NCBI GenBank assembly: GCA_017416845.1
Contig: JAFQBA010000067.1
Span: 1 to 64,000 of the forward strand
Length of the DNA: 64,000 nt
Direction of reading: 5' to 3'
From: Clostridia bacterium
GTDB lineage: Bacteria > Bacillota > Clostridia > UMGS1810
In this document: in pieces, positions 1 through 8,760 of the stretch
Layout of the letters: each line of letters begins with the position of its first letter
Numbering within the stretch: position 1 is the stretch's first letter
The notes under the pieces: model-generated
Seen by the model: the letters and a program-made list of their open reading frames with translations, nothing else
Database searches by the model: none
Told to the model about the DNA's origin: nothing
Position numbers and translations under genes: made by a program

Positions 1-100
1 GGTGAGTGAGTAAAAGGTACGCATAAGAACGTAGCCGCATGCGTCCGTGTTAATACGTCTTTCAAGACGTTGCTTGTATTCTGAGCCCCTGTGGGGCGTT
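1..100 (+). other. Structured, non-coding segment (possible 3' part of an RNA)
   Basis: I see no open reading frame here on either strand. Three hairpins can be drawn in a row. The first pairs acgcat with atgcgt around positions 19-41. The second, acgtctt/aagacgt at 55-70, has 7 bp. The third, gcccc/ggggc at 85-97, is followed by gtttatt and could end a transcript on the plus strand. This would fit the tail of a small structured RNA whose 5' part lies outside the window, but I cannot assign a family. Confidence 0.25.
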
Positions 101-110
101 TATTGAAAAG

Positions 111-129
111 CCCCCGGCATTGCCGGGGG
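111..129 (-). terminator. Rho-independent terminator of the SLH protein gene
   Basis: A 9-bp perfect GC-rich stem, cccccggca/tgccggggg, has almost no spacer. On the minus strand it is followed by CTTTTC. It lies 26 bases beyond the stop codon of the SLH protein gene. Confidence 0.8.
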
Positions 130-154
130 ATGTTTACTTGATATTAATTAATTA

Positions 155-3007
155 TCAGGAAAGAATATATACAGCTGTTACTTTCTTATTAACAATGATT
201 GTAACAATACGTTTAGCATTTTCTCTACCCGCATCTTCATCAGAATCAATATAATCACTGAATGTAGGAGCAATTGCACCTGCAGATGTTATTTTGAATC
301 CGTTTTTATTTTCAAATTCATAGTATACGGTAGAATCATCAATGTTGATTGTTTCATAATCAGCATCAACAGTAACATCAGCATCAATACCGGGGATTAC
401 TGAAATTGTATTATTATCAAGATCAAGACTGCGGACTGTTCCGTAGATTACCTGGTAATAATCTTTAGTTGTTTCATAATCCTTTGCAATATGATGGCCG
501 TCAACTTTGAATGAACCTGTATCATTGAGAAGCTCACCGGCAACAAATACCTTCTTGATTGAAGTGATTTCGTTGTTTTCGGTAACAAATTTAATCAAAT
601 CACCGGGTTCGAGAGTATCGGCTATGTCAAGTGCATCACTGTCTATATCAACAAGCTTTTCTTCTGTCTCGGAGCTTCCTGCTTTGTAGTATACAATATT
701 CTTTGTTGGCTGTCCGTCAGCGTTGTTTTTGTCACTGACTTCCTGAACAAGATATACAGGTGTCTGAGCATATATTGTAGGTTTAGATGAAGAACCGTAA
801 ACAACAACAAGTTTTGCGATTTCGCCATCTACATCATATGCCTCAACTTTATATGATGCAGTATTTGTGAAATATGAATATGTTTTCTTTGCATATCCGG
901 AAGCTTTTGATAAATCGGAAGGAACAACAAAAACTGCTGTTGATGAGTTCATTCTGAACTGAGTGGAATCGTTGTGTTTGAATGCATAACCGGATTTTGA
1001 ATATGTGAGTGTTCCGTCGTTTGCAAAATATTCTTTGTCGGAATTCACACTGTTTTTGAATGCATAAGGAACAATGTTTCCATCCTCGGGATCTGCAAGA
1101 TCAATACATTCAATTTCAGTTACTACACTGTCACCATTGGAATTTGTCTTTGATTTATACTTGATAGGCTGAATTATATAGGATGGTTTTTCCTCATCAT
1201 AATTGGGTGTATTGTTTATAAGGAATCCTATTGCTTCTTCAGCGGTCATTGTGTCGCCGTTAATTTTAACTTTTTCTTCAAGAAGGAACATGTCAAGATC
1301 TTTGGATGATTTTGAAATGTTCAGAGCATATGAAGCGTTCATACCTGTTGTAGATTTGTACTGAACAAGGAGAGCATAGGGATTGGTGGATTCGGTTTTT
1401 TCGTAGAATACAATTCTGCCAAGGTAATCAAGGTAGAATGTACCTGAATCGCCAACTTCAAAGCCTACATTTTCACCTTTTTCAAGAAGTAAATCAAAGT
1501 AAGGAGATGTTTCATAATATTCTGTTCCGATTTTGATTTTGCTGTAGTTGGAAGAAAGTTCATTAACAGTTCCTGTGAATTTAACAGAGGATACAAGAAC
1601 TTTGGTTCCTTCCATTGTTCCGTAAGGAATTGCAACGCTGGTAATTGATTTTGCAGTTATTCCCGTAAGAGCAGAATCCGTAAGTTTTCCGCCTTTAGTG
1701 GAAACCTTCTGTACAGATTCAACATCATCTTTATCAAGTGAAAGAGCTGCAAGACCTGTGTGTTTCTGATATTTATCATAAAATGTTGTTACACCGTCTG
1801 CTGTTGAAACTGTATTTACAAAGTAAGTAATATAACTTTCAACAAATACAACTTCTGCACTCTTCTTATTGCCGTCATTACTGAGCAACTTGATGCTTCC
1901 GTTTTCAACATTCAAATATTCAGAAATAAATTCGTCATCAATATCATCTGTATCAACGATTACGCCATTGTAAACTACATAGAGGTCTTTATCGAAGCTT
2001 ATCTTTGAAACTTCATCTTCGTCTTCCGCATCTTCATCTTCATAAAATTCAATACCGTCTCCGTCAACAGATACTATCTGCCAATCTTCAAGCTCTGTAA
2101 CGTTGTTTTCGCCGGAAGCCTTCGACACTCTTGTAAGTTCAGGCTTTTTGGTATTTGTATATTTGAAGGAAACTGCATAACCAACAAGTTCTTTAAGTTC
2201 ATCACGATCAAGATCACCTATCTGATAGATATCATCATCAATGAGAACCTGAGATTTTGTAATTGCAGTGCCGTCTAAGCAATAATCAAACACACCAAGA
2301 AGTACTCCGTCATCTGTTTCCTCATTTGTAAGACCGGTATCGGAACCCCAATTACCTGTTGAACCGCTGCCACCATTGGGAGAAGGAACATAGACCTTGC
2401 AACTCTGCATATTATAAATAAGCTGTGCTACAAGAGCTCTGGAAGCAGGTGTGTCGCCTTGAGCAAATGCATTTTTAGTAAGACCGATTTTGAATGCGAT
2501 ATCAACATAACCCTGATACCAAGGTGTTAAAGTTGTGTCAACAACAGAACCATAACCAAGTGTGCATACAATCATCTTTACGGCTTCGCCGTATGTAACT
2601 GGGTTTGTGGGACGGAATGTACCGTCTTCATAACCGTTGATAGCTTTGATACCTACTGCATATGCAATGTAGGGAATTGCCCATGCACTTGATGAGGTTG
2701 AGTCTGCTACATCAGAAAACTGTGTTGTTGTCTGACTGAAAGCTGTACCCACAGGTGTACTTCCAACCGCAAGAAGTTTTGAGAACTCAGCACGGGTAAT
2801 TGTGGCATCGGGTTTGAATGTACCGTCAGCATATCCATTGATAACGCCGTCGGCAACGAGAGATGTAATGGCTTCATAGTAGCTGTTTGTTTCAGGAACA
2901 TCGCTGAAAATGCTGTCTTCTTCCGCAAAAGCGGTAACACCAATCAGCGAAGTAAACACGAAAACCAACGCTACAGCCATAGCTGTAAGTCTTTTGAAAG
3001 TTTTCAT
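155..3007 (-). CDS. SLH-domain S-layer/surface protein (950 aa)
   Basis: This is a secreted cell-surface protein that should bind the wall non-covalently through SLH domains. Residues 1-28 form a signal peptide ending VTAFA. Two clear SLH repeats follow at about 31-82 (FSDVP...GVINGYADGTFKP...TRAEF) and 96-152 (INGYEDGTFRPTNPVTYGEA), and a weaker third at about 155-205. A Gly/Ser-rich linker near 208-222 leads into roughly 700 residues of acidic, beta-rich sequence that I do not recognise. A strong AACGGAGGTAG site supports the ATG. The gene has its own promoter and terminator, so it is monocistronic. An S-layer or abundant surface-protein role is inference. The csaB gene at 40.9 kb would supply the pyruvylated polymer that such domains bind. 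Confidence 0.85.
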   Translation of the reverse strand: MKTFKRLTAMAVALVFVFTSLIGVTAFAEEDSIFSDVPETNSYYEAITSLVADGVINGYADGTFKPDATITRAEFSKLLAVGSTPVGTAFSQTTTQFSDVADSTSSSAWAIPYIAYAVGIKAINGYEDGTFRPTNPVTYGEAVKMIVCTLGYGSVVDTTLTPWYQGYVDIAFKIGLTKNAFAQGDTPASRALVAQLIYNMQSCKVYVPSPNGGSGSTGNWGSDTGLTNEETDDGVLLGVFDYCLDGTAITKSQVLIDDDIYQIGDLDRDELKELVGYAVSFKYTNTKKPELTRVSKASGENNVTELEDWQIVSVDGDGIEFYEDEDAEDEDEVSKISFDKDLYVVYNGVIVDTDDIDDEFISEYLNVENGSIKLLSNDGNKKSAEVVFVESYITYFVNTVSTADGVTTFYDKYQKHTGLAALSLDKDDVESVQKVSTKGGKLTDSALTGITAKSITSVAIPYGTMEGTKVLVSSVKFTGTVNELSSNYSKIKIGTEYYETSPYFDLLLEKGENVGFEVGDSGTFYLDYLGRIVFYEKTESTNPYALLVQYKSTTGMNASYALNISKSSKDLDMFLLEEKVKINGDTMTAEEAIGFLINNTPNYDEEKPSYIIQPIKYKSKTNSNGDSVVTEIECIDLADPEDGNIVPYAFKNSVNSDKEYFANDGTLTYSKSGYAFKHNDSTQFRMNSSTAVFVVPSDLSKASGYAKKTYSYFTNTASYKVEAYDVDGEIAKLVVVYGSSSKPTIYAQTPVYLVQEVSDKNNADGQPTKNIVYYKAGSSETEEKLVDIDSDALDIADTLEPGDLIKFVTENNEITSIKKVFVAGELLNDTGSFKVDGHHIAKDYETTKDYYQVIYGTVRSLDLDNNTISVIPGIDADVTVDADYETINIDDSTVYYEFENKNGFKITSAGAIAPTFSDYIDSDEDAGRENAKRIVTIIVNKKVTAVYILS

Positions 3008-3068
3008 TTTTCTACCTCCGTTTGTTTTTTATTATCTTTATAAAAATAAAGACACTTTCGTATTTTCG

Positions 3069-3097
3069 ATTTTAACATTAAAACGTATTTAAGTCAA
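3069..3097 (-). promoter_or_regulatory. Sigma-A type promoter of the 950-aa SLH protein
   Basis: Read on the minus strand, TTGACT (3092-3097), a 17-base spacer and TAAAAT (3069-3074) lie about 60 bases before the start codon. The leader is AT-rich. Confidence 0.7.
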
Positions 3098-3166
3098 CCT
3101 ATAAATCATTTTGAAAAATAAATGTAACAATAAGTATTCCTTTCTGTATAATGCTTATATAGAAAA

Positions 3167-3204
3167 AGCAAACATCCGATTGTATGGTTCATCGGATATC
3201 TGCT
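3167..3204 (-). terminator. Terminator after the AraC-family gene
   Basis: The inverted repeat agca-(aac)-atccgat / atcggat-(atc)-tgct has a 10-base loop. T-rich sequence lies on both sides (CTTTTTCT on the minus strand), so it can work in both directions. It sits just past the araC-type stop codon. Confidence 0.65.
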
Positions 3205-3222
3205 TTTATTCAAAATGCTGAT

Positions 3223-4074
3223 TTAATTGAGTTCTATATATATACCTTCAAAATCGCTCGGACTGTATCCTTCATATTTTTTGAAGGTACGCAGGAAATT
3301 GGCATAATCGTTGAATCCCGAAAGGAAGCACGCCTCCTTTACGCTCTTTCCAAGGTACAGATGCTTTTGCGCCTCGGCAAGCTTACGCATGATAAGATAT
3401 TTGCTCATGGTAATTCCGGTTTCCTCTTTAAACACCCTGTTTAAATGATCACGGTTACTGTATAATTTTGAAGCAATATCAGCAACTGTCGCACTTCGAA
3501 AATTTTTTTCAATATGCTTTATTATCCGGTCAGTATTAGATATATTCTTTTCGCTCATATATTCCGCCTCATGAGGTTTTTCAAAGCATCCCTTCAAAAA
3601 TGCCATGATTTCAACAAACACAGCAAGAGCCTCAAGATTTGAACCATTTTCCTCGTGGTTCTTATAAGATCTTATCATTGACATGAAGCAGTCATGCTGT
3701 CCGGATGAAAGGCGCACTTTATACGGCCTTTGGGAACGTTCCTCTTTAATCCATGCCATACTCTCTTCTGACTGACTCAGAATTTCAATAAGGTTAACCG
3801 CATACTCATCAATGTTAATAACACATCTTTCATATTCACATTCTTTTTTCAAAATAACCTTGTGCGCCTGAAGTTTGGGAATTATGATAAGATCTCTCTC
3901 CACGCATTTATAAAAATCACAATTCGCCATAAATCCCTTTGCACCGCGAATATTATAGTATATCTCATAATAGCCGTGAAGATGAGGCGGCATAACTGCA
4001 GAAAATGATTCTACGGAATAATTTACGGCTATATTATTTGACACACTCTGATAGCGGGAATTCTCTTCACTCAT
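3223..4074 (-). CDS. AraC-family transcriptional regulator
   Basis: This is a DNA-binding regulator of the AraC/XylS type. The N-terminal half looks like a cupin sensor (HLHGYYEIYYNIRG, then IIIPKLQAHKV). The C-terminal 100 residues hold the two helix-turn-helix motifs: IASKLYSNRDHLNRVFKEET, and a second in ACFLSGFNDYANFLRTFKKY ending GYSPSDF. The longest reading begins at a GTG at 4086. I prefer the ATG at 4074, which has AAGGTGG eight bases upstream. It lies 47 bases downstream of nagB on the same strand and is probably co-transcribed with it, so it may sense an amino sugar or related wall sugar. That link is inference. Confidence 0.85.
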   Translation of the reverse strand: MSEENSRYQSVSNNIAVNYSVESFSAVMPPHLHGYYEIYYNIRGAKGFMANCDFYKCVERDLIIIPKLQAHKVILKKECEYERCVINIDEYAVNLIEILSQSEESMAWIKEERSQRPYKVRLSSGQHDCFMSMIRSYKNHEENGSNLEALAVFVEIMAFLKGCFEKPHEAEYMSEKNISNTDRIIKHIEKNFRSATVADIASKLYSNRDHLNRVFKEETGITMSKYLIMRKLAEAQKHLYLGKSVKEACFLSGFNDYANFLRTFKKYEGYSPSDFEGIYIELN

Positions 4075-4121
4075 CTGCCATGCCACCTTTACGTATTTTT
4101 AAATTGTATTTTGAAATTATA

Positions 4122-4886
4122 TTATTTTATTTCAAGAAGAGCACTGCTGTCTGCATCGCAATACATAATTGCATTGTCTTTAAGTCTGAGTATTGTAGCC
4201 GGACATTCTTCATTAATCTCACCCTCAACAGTCCTCTTCACTGCTACAGCCTTTGTAGGAGCAGGAACAACACAGAAGTTGTATGTTGCCTTCATGAGTG
4301 CGGGTACAGTGAGTGTAAGCGCACAGGTAGGCACCTGATCGATTGATTCAAAGCAACCATCATTAACCTGTTGCATACGGCAAACATCATCAAGAGTTAC
4401 GGGTTTAACAAGTGCCTTATCATTAAAGTCTGCAACGTGAGGGTCGTTGAAAGCAATATGACCGTTTTCCCCAATGCCCATGCATACAATGTCAACAGGA
4501 AAATCGTTGAGAAGCTTGGAGTATCTCGCACATTCTTCTTCGGCACTGTTTGCACCTGCGTTAATAAGGTTTACGCTTTTGAACGGTTTGAGATCAAAAA
4601 TATATCTTTTGAGGAAGTTGCTGAAGCACTGTGGAGCATCGGAAGCAAGGCCGATGTATTCATCCATGTGGAATGCATTTATTCTCTCCCATTCGATATC
4701 ATCTCTTTCGCAAAGATGATAAAGCATATCATTCTGTGAGGGGGCTGCTGCAAAAATCATGTTAATTTCTGCTTTTTCGGAAAGACATTTTTTTATTGCA
4801 GCTGCGATATCATCAGCGGCACCCTTTCCCATTGCATCTCTTGTTTCAAAGATTTTCACATCAAGTTTATCTTTTTTAAAGTTCAT
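4122..4886 (-). CDS. nagB: Glucosamine-6-phosphate deaminase-like protein (NagB family)
   Basis: NagB converts glucosamine 6-phosphate to fructose 6-phosphate and ammonia, feeding amino sugars into glycolysis. Supporting motifs are HMDEY at about residues 73-77 and GIGENGHIAFNDP at about 137-149; the length of 254 aa is normal. At the position of E. coli Asp141 there is Asn (GENGH), as in Firmicutes enzymes. The position equivalent to Glu148 is Asp (FNDP instead of FNEP), which is less usual. I chose the ATG at 4886 because GGAG lies nine bases upstream. An ATG at 4901 would leave almost no leader after the promoter. It forms a unit with the downstream AraC regulator. The substrate could be a related amino sugar phosphate. 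Confidence 0.8.
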   Translation of the reverse strand: MNFKKDKLDVKIFETRDAMGKGAADDIAAAIKKCLSEKAEINMIFAAAPSQNDMLYHLCERDDIEWERINAFHMDEYIGLASDAPQCFSNFLKRYIFDLKPFKSVNLINAGANSAEEECARYSKLLNDFPVDIVCMGIGENGHIAFNDPHVADFNDKALVKPVTLDDVCRMQQVNDGCFESIDQVPTCALTLTVPALMKATYNFCVVPAPTKAVAVKRTVEGEINEECPATILRLKDNAIMYCDADSSALLEIK

Positions 4887-4920
4887 ATTCAAAATCTCCA
4901 TTTCTTTGTATTATATTTAA

Positions 4921-4950
4921 ATTTTAAATCAAACATCTGATTATTGTCAA
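4921..4950 (-). promoter_or_regulatory. Promoter of nagB-araC
   Basis: On the minus strand a consensus TTGACA (4945-4950) is followed, 18 bases later, by TAAAAT (4921-4926), about 35 bases before the chosen nagB start. Confidence 0.65.
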
Positions 4951-5017
4951 CACAAACACAGTGAAAAAGTCGTATTTCGCAATATTTAATCAATCTGTTG
5001 CATAAACACTGTCTTTT

Positions 5018-5614
5018 TTATATTTCTCTTCGTCCCTCAATAGCTTTGGCTAGTGTTACCTGATCGGCATATTCAAGATCACCGCCAACGGGTATTCCAT
5101 AGGCAATGCGAGTTACCTTCACACCAAAGGGTTTTAAAAGGCGAGAAATATACATGGTTGTTGCTTCGCCTTCTATGCTCGGACTGATTGCCATGATTAT
5201 TTCCGCAACCTCACCGTTTGAGACCCTCTCAAGAAGCTCCTTGATTTTTAGGTCCTCGGGGCCTATAGAATCCATAGGCGAAATGCAACCATGAAGAACA
5301 TGATATGTTCCGTAATATTCCCTGGTTTTTTCAAGTGCAACCACATCTTTAGGCTGTTCGACAACGCAAATAATACTGCTGTCACGCTTGGGATTGGAAC
5401 AGATTTCACAGGGGTTTTGCTCTGTGGTATTCTGGCACACCGAACAATAGCCTATTTTTTCCTTGGCATTTTTGATTGTTGCAATCATCTCCAGAACTTC
5501 ATCATCGGGCATTGCAAGCACATGATATGCCATGCGAACCGCACTTTTGTTGCCCACACCGGGCATTTTGCGGAACACATCTATGAGTTTTGAAAAACTT
5601 TGTGTATAAAGCAT
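5018..5614 (-). CDS. recR: Recombination mediator RecR
   Basis: RecR works with RecO (and RecF) to load RecA on gapped DNA. At 198 aa it has the full family length. An N-terminal helix-hairpin-helix ([15 protein letters not shown]) precedes a four-cysteine zinc finger, C57-x2-C60-x8-C69-x2-C72. A Toprim domain follows at about 80-175 ([30 protein letters not shown]). The C-terminus carries the expected [18 protein letters not shown] lies ahead of the ATG. Unlike the usual dnaX-ybaB-recR arrangement, it stands alone here, upstream of a repeat patch. Confidence 0.95.
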   Translation of the reverse strand: MLYTQSFSKLIDVFRKMPGVGNKSAVRMAYHVLAMPDDEVLEMIATIKNAKEKIGYCSVCQNTTEQNPCEICSNPKRDSSIICVVEQPKDVVALEKTREYYGTYHVLHGCISPMDSIGPEDLKIKELLERVSNGEVAEIIMAISPSIEGEATTMYISRLLKPFGVKVTRIAYGIPVGGDLEYADQVTLAKAIEGRREI

Positions 5615-5728
5615 GATTATTACTCCTGGTTTTTAATGATAGTGCGTATTTTAATAATCAATATTATAACATTAAATTCACAAAAAATCAATCCGAGTAT
5701 GTAATATTTATTATTGCGATAAACAAAG

Positions 5729-5859
5729 TCCTCGCTTCTTGCTTTTTATCTCTTTTTATAAGTCAATATTCACCACTGTTCTGCTCTTTTTTCATTTTCC
5801 CTCTCCGCTCGGGGCGCCTACTCTTTTTGTTTCCTCAACAAAAGTCTTCGCTTTTGATT
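5729..5859. repeat. Direct repeat A, copy 1
   Basis: About 131 bases starting tcctcgcttcttgc and ending gtcttcgcttttgatt recur almost identically at 6099-6230; the second copy has one extra T in a T-run. The sequence is pyrimidine-rich and shows no convincing coding potential. Both copies are followed by a diverged caaacgtat segment. Confidence 0.85.
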
Positions 5860-6034
5860 TCTACCAAACGTATCAAGAAAAGCGGCTTCGCCGCACCGCT
5901 CTGCGAGCGGAAGTGCGGAGCGTCATCGCTTTTCTTAAGCCATGTGCATTTTGAAAAGCTTTGCTTTTCAAAAATTTTGCACGGCAATATAATAAAAGTT
6001 TTTTGCTGTATAGGGACGAAGTTTACTATACAGC
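5860..6034. other. Hairpin-rich spacer between repeat copies
   Basis: This holds several nested inverted repeats and no supportable gene. Near 5944-5982 gtgca..ttgaaaagc pairs with gcttttcaa..tgcac. Near 6000-6040 tgctgtatag pairs with ctatacagca around a 12-base loop. A GC-rich palindromic stretch (gcggcttcgccgc, ccgctctgcgagcgg) lies near 5883-5915. It is the only part of the 5.7-6.3 kb patch not present twice. Confidence 0.5.
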
Positions 6035-6082
6035 AAAAAAGCCCCCATTCGGGAGCTTTTTTATACGCTTGATAGGAATCGA
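6035..6082 (-). repeat. Partial duplicate of the tRNA-Arg 3' end and its terminator
   Basis: These 48 bases are identical to 6246-6293. They cover the terminator hairpin (agcccccattcgggagct with A/T runs) and 19 bases of the tRNA-Arg 3' end (acceptor and part of the T arm). The match stops inside the T arm, so this copy cannot make a tRNA. A duplicated tRNA 3' end resembles an attachment-site scar, but only about 0.2 kb separates the copies. Confidence 0.8.
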
Positions 6083-6098
6083 GCACCCCAAGAGTACT

Positions 6099-6230
6099 TC
6101 CTCGCTTCTTGCTTTTTATCTCTTTTTATAAGTCAATATTCACCACTGTTCTGCTCTTTTTTTCATTTTCCCTCTCCGCTCGGGGCGCCTACTCTTTTTG
6201 TTTCCTCAACAAAAGTCTTCGCTTTTGATT
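6099..6230. repeat. Direct repeat A, copy 2
   Basis: This is the second copy of the segment at 5729-5859, offset by 370 bases and ending just before the tRNA-Arg terminator. Confidence 0.85.
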
Positions 6231-6245
6231 CCCATCAAACGTATT

Positions 6246-6274
6246 AAAAAAGCCCCCATTCGGGAGCTTTTTTA
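6246..6274 (-). terminator. Terminator of tRNA-Arg (and the upstream tmk operon)
   Basis: On the minus strand, immediately after the tRNA, AAAAAAGCTCCCG pairs with GGGGGCTTTTTT around a short loop. It is a classic intrinsic terminator. Confidence 0.8.
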
Positions 6275-6348
6275 TACGCTTGATAGGAATCGAACCTACG
6301 ACAACCCGGCGTCGGAGGCCGGTGCTCTATCCACTGAGCTACAAGCGC
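6275..6348 (-). tRNA. tRNA-Arg (anticodon CCG)
   Basis: The 74 bases fold as a cloverleaf. The acceptor GCGCTTG pairs with CAAGCGT, ending in a G-U pair. The D arm contains GCTCAGTGGATAGAGC. The anticodon stem CCGGC/GCCGG encloses the loop CTCCGAC, giving anticodon CCG, which reads CGG (Arg). The T arm contains GGTTCGATTCC. CCA is not encoded. It lies 32 bases beyond the tmk stop, with a ggctgcc/ggcagcc stem between them (6356-6375), and may be processed from the same transcript. Confidence 0.93.
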
Positions 6349-6380
6349 ATATGTTGGCTGCCATATCAGGCAGCCGATAT

Positions 6381-7061
6381 TTATAAAACTGTTTTAACCT
6401 TATCAAAAATCTCTTCCGAAATATCTTCAATTGCTCTCACCTTGCCGTCTTTAGCGCAATGAACCGTGTTCCAACCATATTTGTTGGCAACAAACACAGC
6501 ATTGTCATATGACTGCTGAAGGTAACCTTCGTTTCTTTCGTGAATATCCTTAACATCTGAATTATCAATTTTATTTGCTCTGTTTGCCATGAGCTGACGG
6601 GCATTTTCCACAGGCATATCAAGGAAAATAACCATGTCGGGTTTTGGCAGGGAAAGCTTTTCATATTCCATGTCATAGAGCCAATCAAGAAATTCGCTTT
6701 TTTCTTTCATATCAGAAATTTTAGATGCCTGATGAACCATGTTTGAAGTTGTATATCTGTCGGCAATAACAATATTTCCGTTTGAAAACAGCTCTTTCCA
6801 TGTTACCTTTACGGAAGCAACGCGGTCAACTGCAAAAAACATGGATGCCGCATAGGCACTCACTGCATTGGGGTCATCTCCGAATTCGCCCCCAAGATAC
6901 ATTTTGACAACCGATGAGCTGTCACTTGCATAATTGGGAAATTCCACGGAAACAACGCTTTTTCCCATGTCGGAAAGTTTTTCTTTAAGGAGAGACGACT
7001 GTGTTGCTTTTCCGCTTGAATCGACCCCCTCTATAACTATTAATTTAAAATCTTTTGACAT
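6381..7061 (-). CDS. tmk: Thymidylate kinase (dTMP kinase)
   Basis: This phosphorylates dTMP to dTDP with ATP in the cytosol. The P-loop EGVDSSGKATQ lies near residues 11-21 and the substrate motif DRYTTSNMVHQ near 120. The stretch VEFPNYASDSSSVVKMYL matches the FPRY-like region of the family. The length of about 226 aa is normal. I chose the ATG at 7061 (MSKDFK) because AGGA lies nine bases ahead. An ATG at 7070 overlaps the thyX stop codon but has poor spacing. It is the last protein gene of wecG-thyX-tmk, next to the enzyme that makes its substrate. Confidence 0.9.
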   Translation of the reverse strand: MSKDFKLIVIEGVDSSGKATQSSLLKEKLSDMGKSVVSVEFPNYASDSSSVVKMYLGGEFGDDPNAVSAYAASMFFAVDRVASVKVTWKELFSNGNIVIADRYTTSNMVHQASKISDMKEKSEFLDWLYDMEYEKLSLPKPDMVIFLDMPVENARQLMANRANKIDNSDVKDIHERNEGYLQQSYDNAVFVANKYGWNTVHCAKDGKVRAIEDISEEIFDKVKTVL

Positions 7062-7066
7062 ATGTA

Positions 7067-7828
7067 TCATTCCTGTTCCAAAAAGAGTTTCCTCTTTTCA
7101 AGCATTTTGCCGCAAGTCATTTTCCCTTCGGGACACGGACCGGCTACACATCTGGGACCTGAAACCCTGAAAATTGTGGGGCAAACCTCTTTTACGAGCT
7201 TAAGCATTTCACATGCAAGCTCTCTTATTTCCCACTGGGCTCTTTCGCAGCAGCGATGATGAAAAAAGTTTATGAGACTGCGAGCATTGAATGTAGCAAT
7301 CATTTTTGTTTCGCAAGCATTGGGAAGCACATATCGTGCATCTTCAATGGCTTTTTTTTCAGCCATGTTTGCTGCTTTTTTCTCGTCAATGCCTTCTGCG
7401 AGAAATGCCTTTAAATGTTTGGCTTTCAAGATATCTGCAAGCTCATTGTATGTCTTTTCATCGTCTTCCATGGCTTTTATGAAAATCGCTTTGGCTTTTT
7501 CATCATTTTCTATTTCATGGGGAATGATATATTCAAACTGACCTTCATTTACATATCTTTGTGATTTAACGCTGTATGATGCAATACGGTGACGGGTAAT
7601 CTGAGCCAAAAGACTTCTTGAAACGCCCTCAATCCCAAATGTAAAAGCAATGTGTTCAAGAGGACTTTCGTGCCCCATACTCATGAGTCTTTCAATAAAG
7701 CTGACGGTTTTTTCTTTGTCGAGACCGTTTAAAATGCCGTCAATTTCCGATGAAGAATAACAAAGTTTTGCCGATGCGGCAACAATTTTTTCGGCATCGG
7801 GATTATATTGCAACAATTCTACATTCAT
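7067..7828 (-). CDS. thyX: Flavin-dependent thymidylate synthase ThyX
   Basis: ThyX makes dTMP from dUMP using methylene-tetrahydrofolate, FAD and NADPH. The signature RHR-x7-S is perfect at residues 79-89 ([13 protein letters not shown]). Further conserved parts are [17 protein letters not shown] and the C-terminal [20 protein letters not shown]. The length of 253 aa is usual. AAAGGA precedes the ATG. The pairing with tmk gives two consecutive steps of thymidylate synthesis. No thyA is seen in the window. Confidence 0.95.
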   Translation of the reverse strand: MNVELLQYNPDAEKIVAASAKLCYSSSEIDGILNGLDKEKTVSFIERLMSMGHESPLEHIAFTFGIEGVSRSLLAQITRHRIASYSVKSQRYVNEGQFEYIIPHEIENDEKAKAIFIKAMEDDEKTYNELADILKAKHLKAFLAEGIDEKKAANMAEKKAIEDARYVLPNACETKMIATFNARSLINFFHHRCCERAQWEIRELACEMLKLVKEVCPTIFRVSGPRCVAGPCPEGKMTCGKMLEKRKLFLEQE

Positions 7829-7859
7829 ATTAAAATTCCTTTCATAAAAAGAATTGATA

Positions 7860-8612
7860 TCATTCGTCTTTATCCTGCGGGAACTTTTTGCCTTTCATAA
7901 GTACCTTAAAGCCAAATCGGGGAAGTTCGAGCATTCTCACAAAGCGAGAGGGTTGTTTGATGAGACGGTAAAGCCATTCAATGCCATGTTTGGTATAGAA
8001 CTCGGGAGCACGTTTGACTGTGCCCGCAAAAACATCAAGACTTCCGCCAATACCAAGACACGCCCTTGTGCTGAGCTCTTTTTTGTGAGCCGAAATCCAT
8101 TTTTCCTGTTTTGGAGCACCAAGGCAGACAAAAAGCATATCAGGATTGCATTTGTTGATGTCTTCTATAATTAGTTTTTCTTTTTCGTCATCAAAATATC
8201 CGTCACTGAAGCCTGCAATTTTAACACCGGGATACTTTTTGGTTATATTTTCTCCGGCAGTTTCGGCAACACCCGGTTTTGAACCGAAAAGATAAACCGA
8301 GCCGCCGATTTCGGCAAGCTTTTCGAGGCTGCGACATGCAATATCATAACCGGGAGCTCTTTCAGAAATTGGATTTTTGACAATTTTTGAAGCATAAACC
8401 ACACCAATGCCGTCGGCTGTTAAAAGGTCGGCGTTATTGAGAAGTTCACCAAACTCTTTGTCACGATAACCCGCCATGATAATTTCGGAATTAGGGGTAA
8501 AAACGCTGATGGTTTCACCTTTGTTTTTAATGTTATCTATAATAATATCGGAAGCCTGTTCTATGTTGACTTTGTCAACCTTGATTCCCAATATATTAAC
8601 CTTTTTGGGCAT
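7860..8612 (-). CDS. WecG/TagA/CpsF-family glycosyltransferase
   Basis: This GT26-family enzyme adds ManNAc or a related sugar to a lipid-linked precursor of wall teichoic acid or polysaccharide, at the inner face of the membrane. The family pattern is clear: an N-terminal [14 protein letters not shown], then [53 protein letters not shown] and [20 protein letters not shown] chose the ATG at 8612 (MPKKVN): AGGAGG lies nine bases upstream and the promoter overlaps the longer reading at 8669. It leads an operon with thyX and tmk, a pairing without an obvious shared pathway. Confidence 0.88.
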   Translation of the reverse strand: MPKKVNILGIKVDKVNIEQASDIIIDNIKNKGETISVFTPNSEIIMAGYRDKEFGELLNNADLLTADGIGVVYASKIVKNPISERAPGYDIACRSLEKLAEIGGSVYLFGSKPGVAETAGENITKKYPGVKIAGFSDGYFDDEKEKLIIEDINKCNPDMLFVCLGAPKQEKWISAHKKELSTRACLGIGGSLDVFAGTVKRAPEFYTKHGIEWLYRLIKQPSRFVRMLELPRFGFKVLMKGKKFPQDKDE

Positions 8613-8640
8613 ATAAGCACCTCCTAGAAAATACCACTTT

Positions 8641-8669
8641 ATTATATAATAAAATCCGAAAGGTGTCAA
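8641..8669 (-). promoter_or_regulatory. Consensus promoter of wecG-thyX-tmk
   Basis: The minus strand shows TTGACA (8664-8669), exactly 17 bases, then TATAAT (8641-8646). This is a perfect vegetative consensus, about 30 bases ahead of the chosen wecG start. Confidence 0.85.
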
Positions 8670-8760
8670 CTAATTTATTATTTAACAGCTCAACAAACTC
8701 CGATTTGACTCCCTATTTCCTATTCTCTTATCCCTATTCCCTATGTGGACAAACTCCAAT

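Noticed and set aside
5729..6230. Insertion sequence
   Set aside because: The repeats carry no transposase frame and no terminal inverted repeats.
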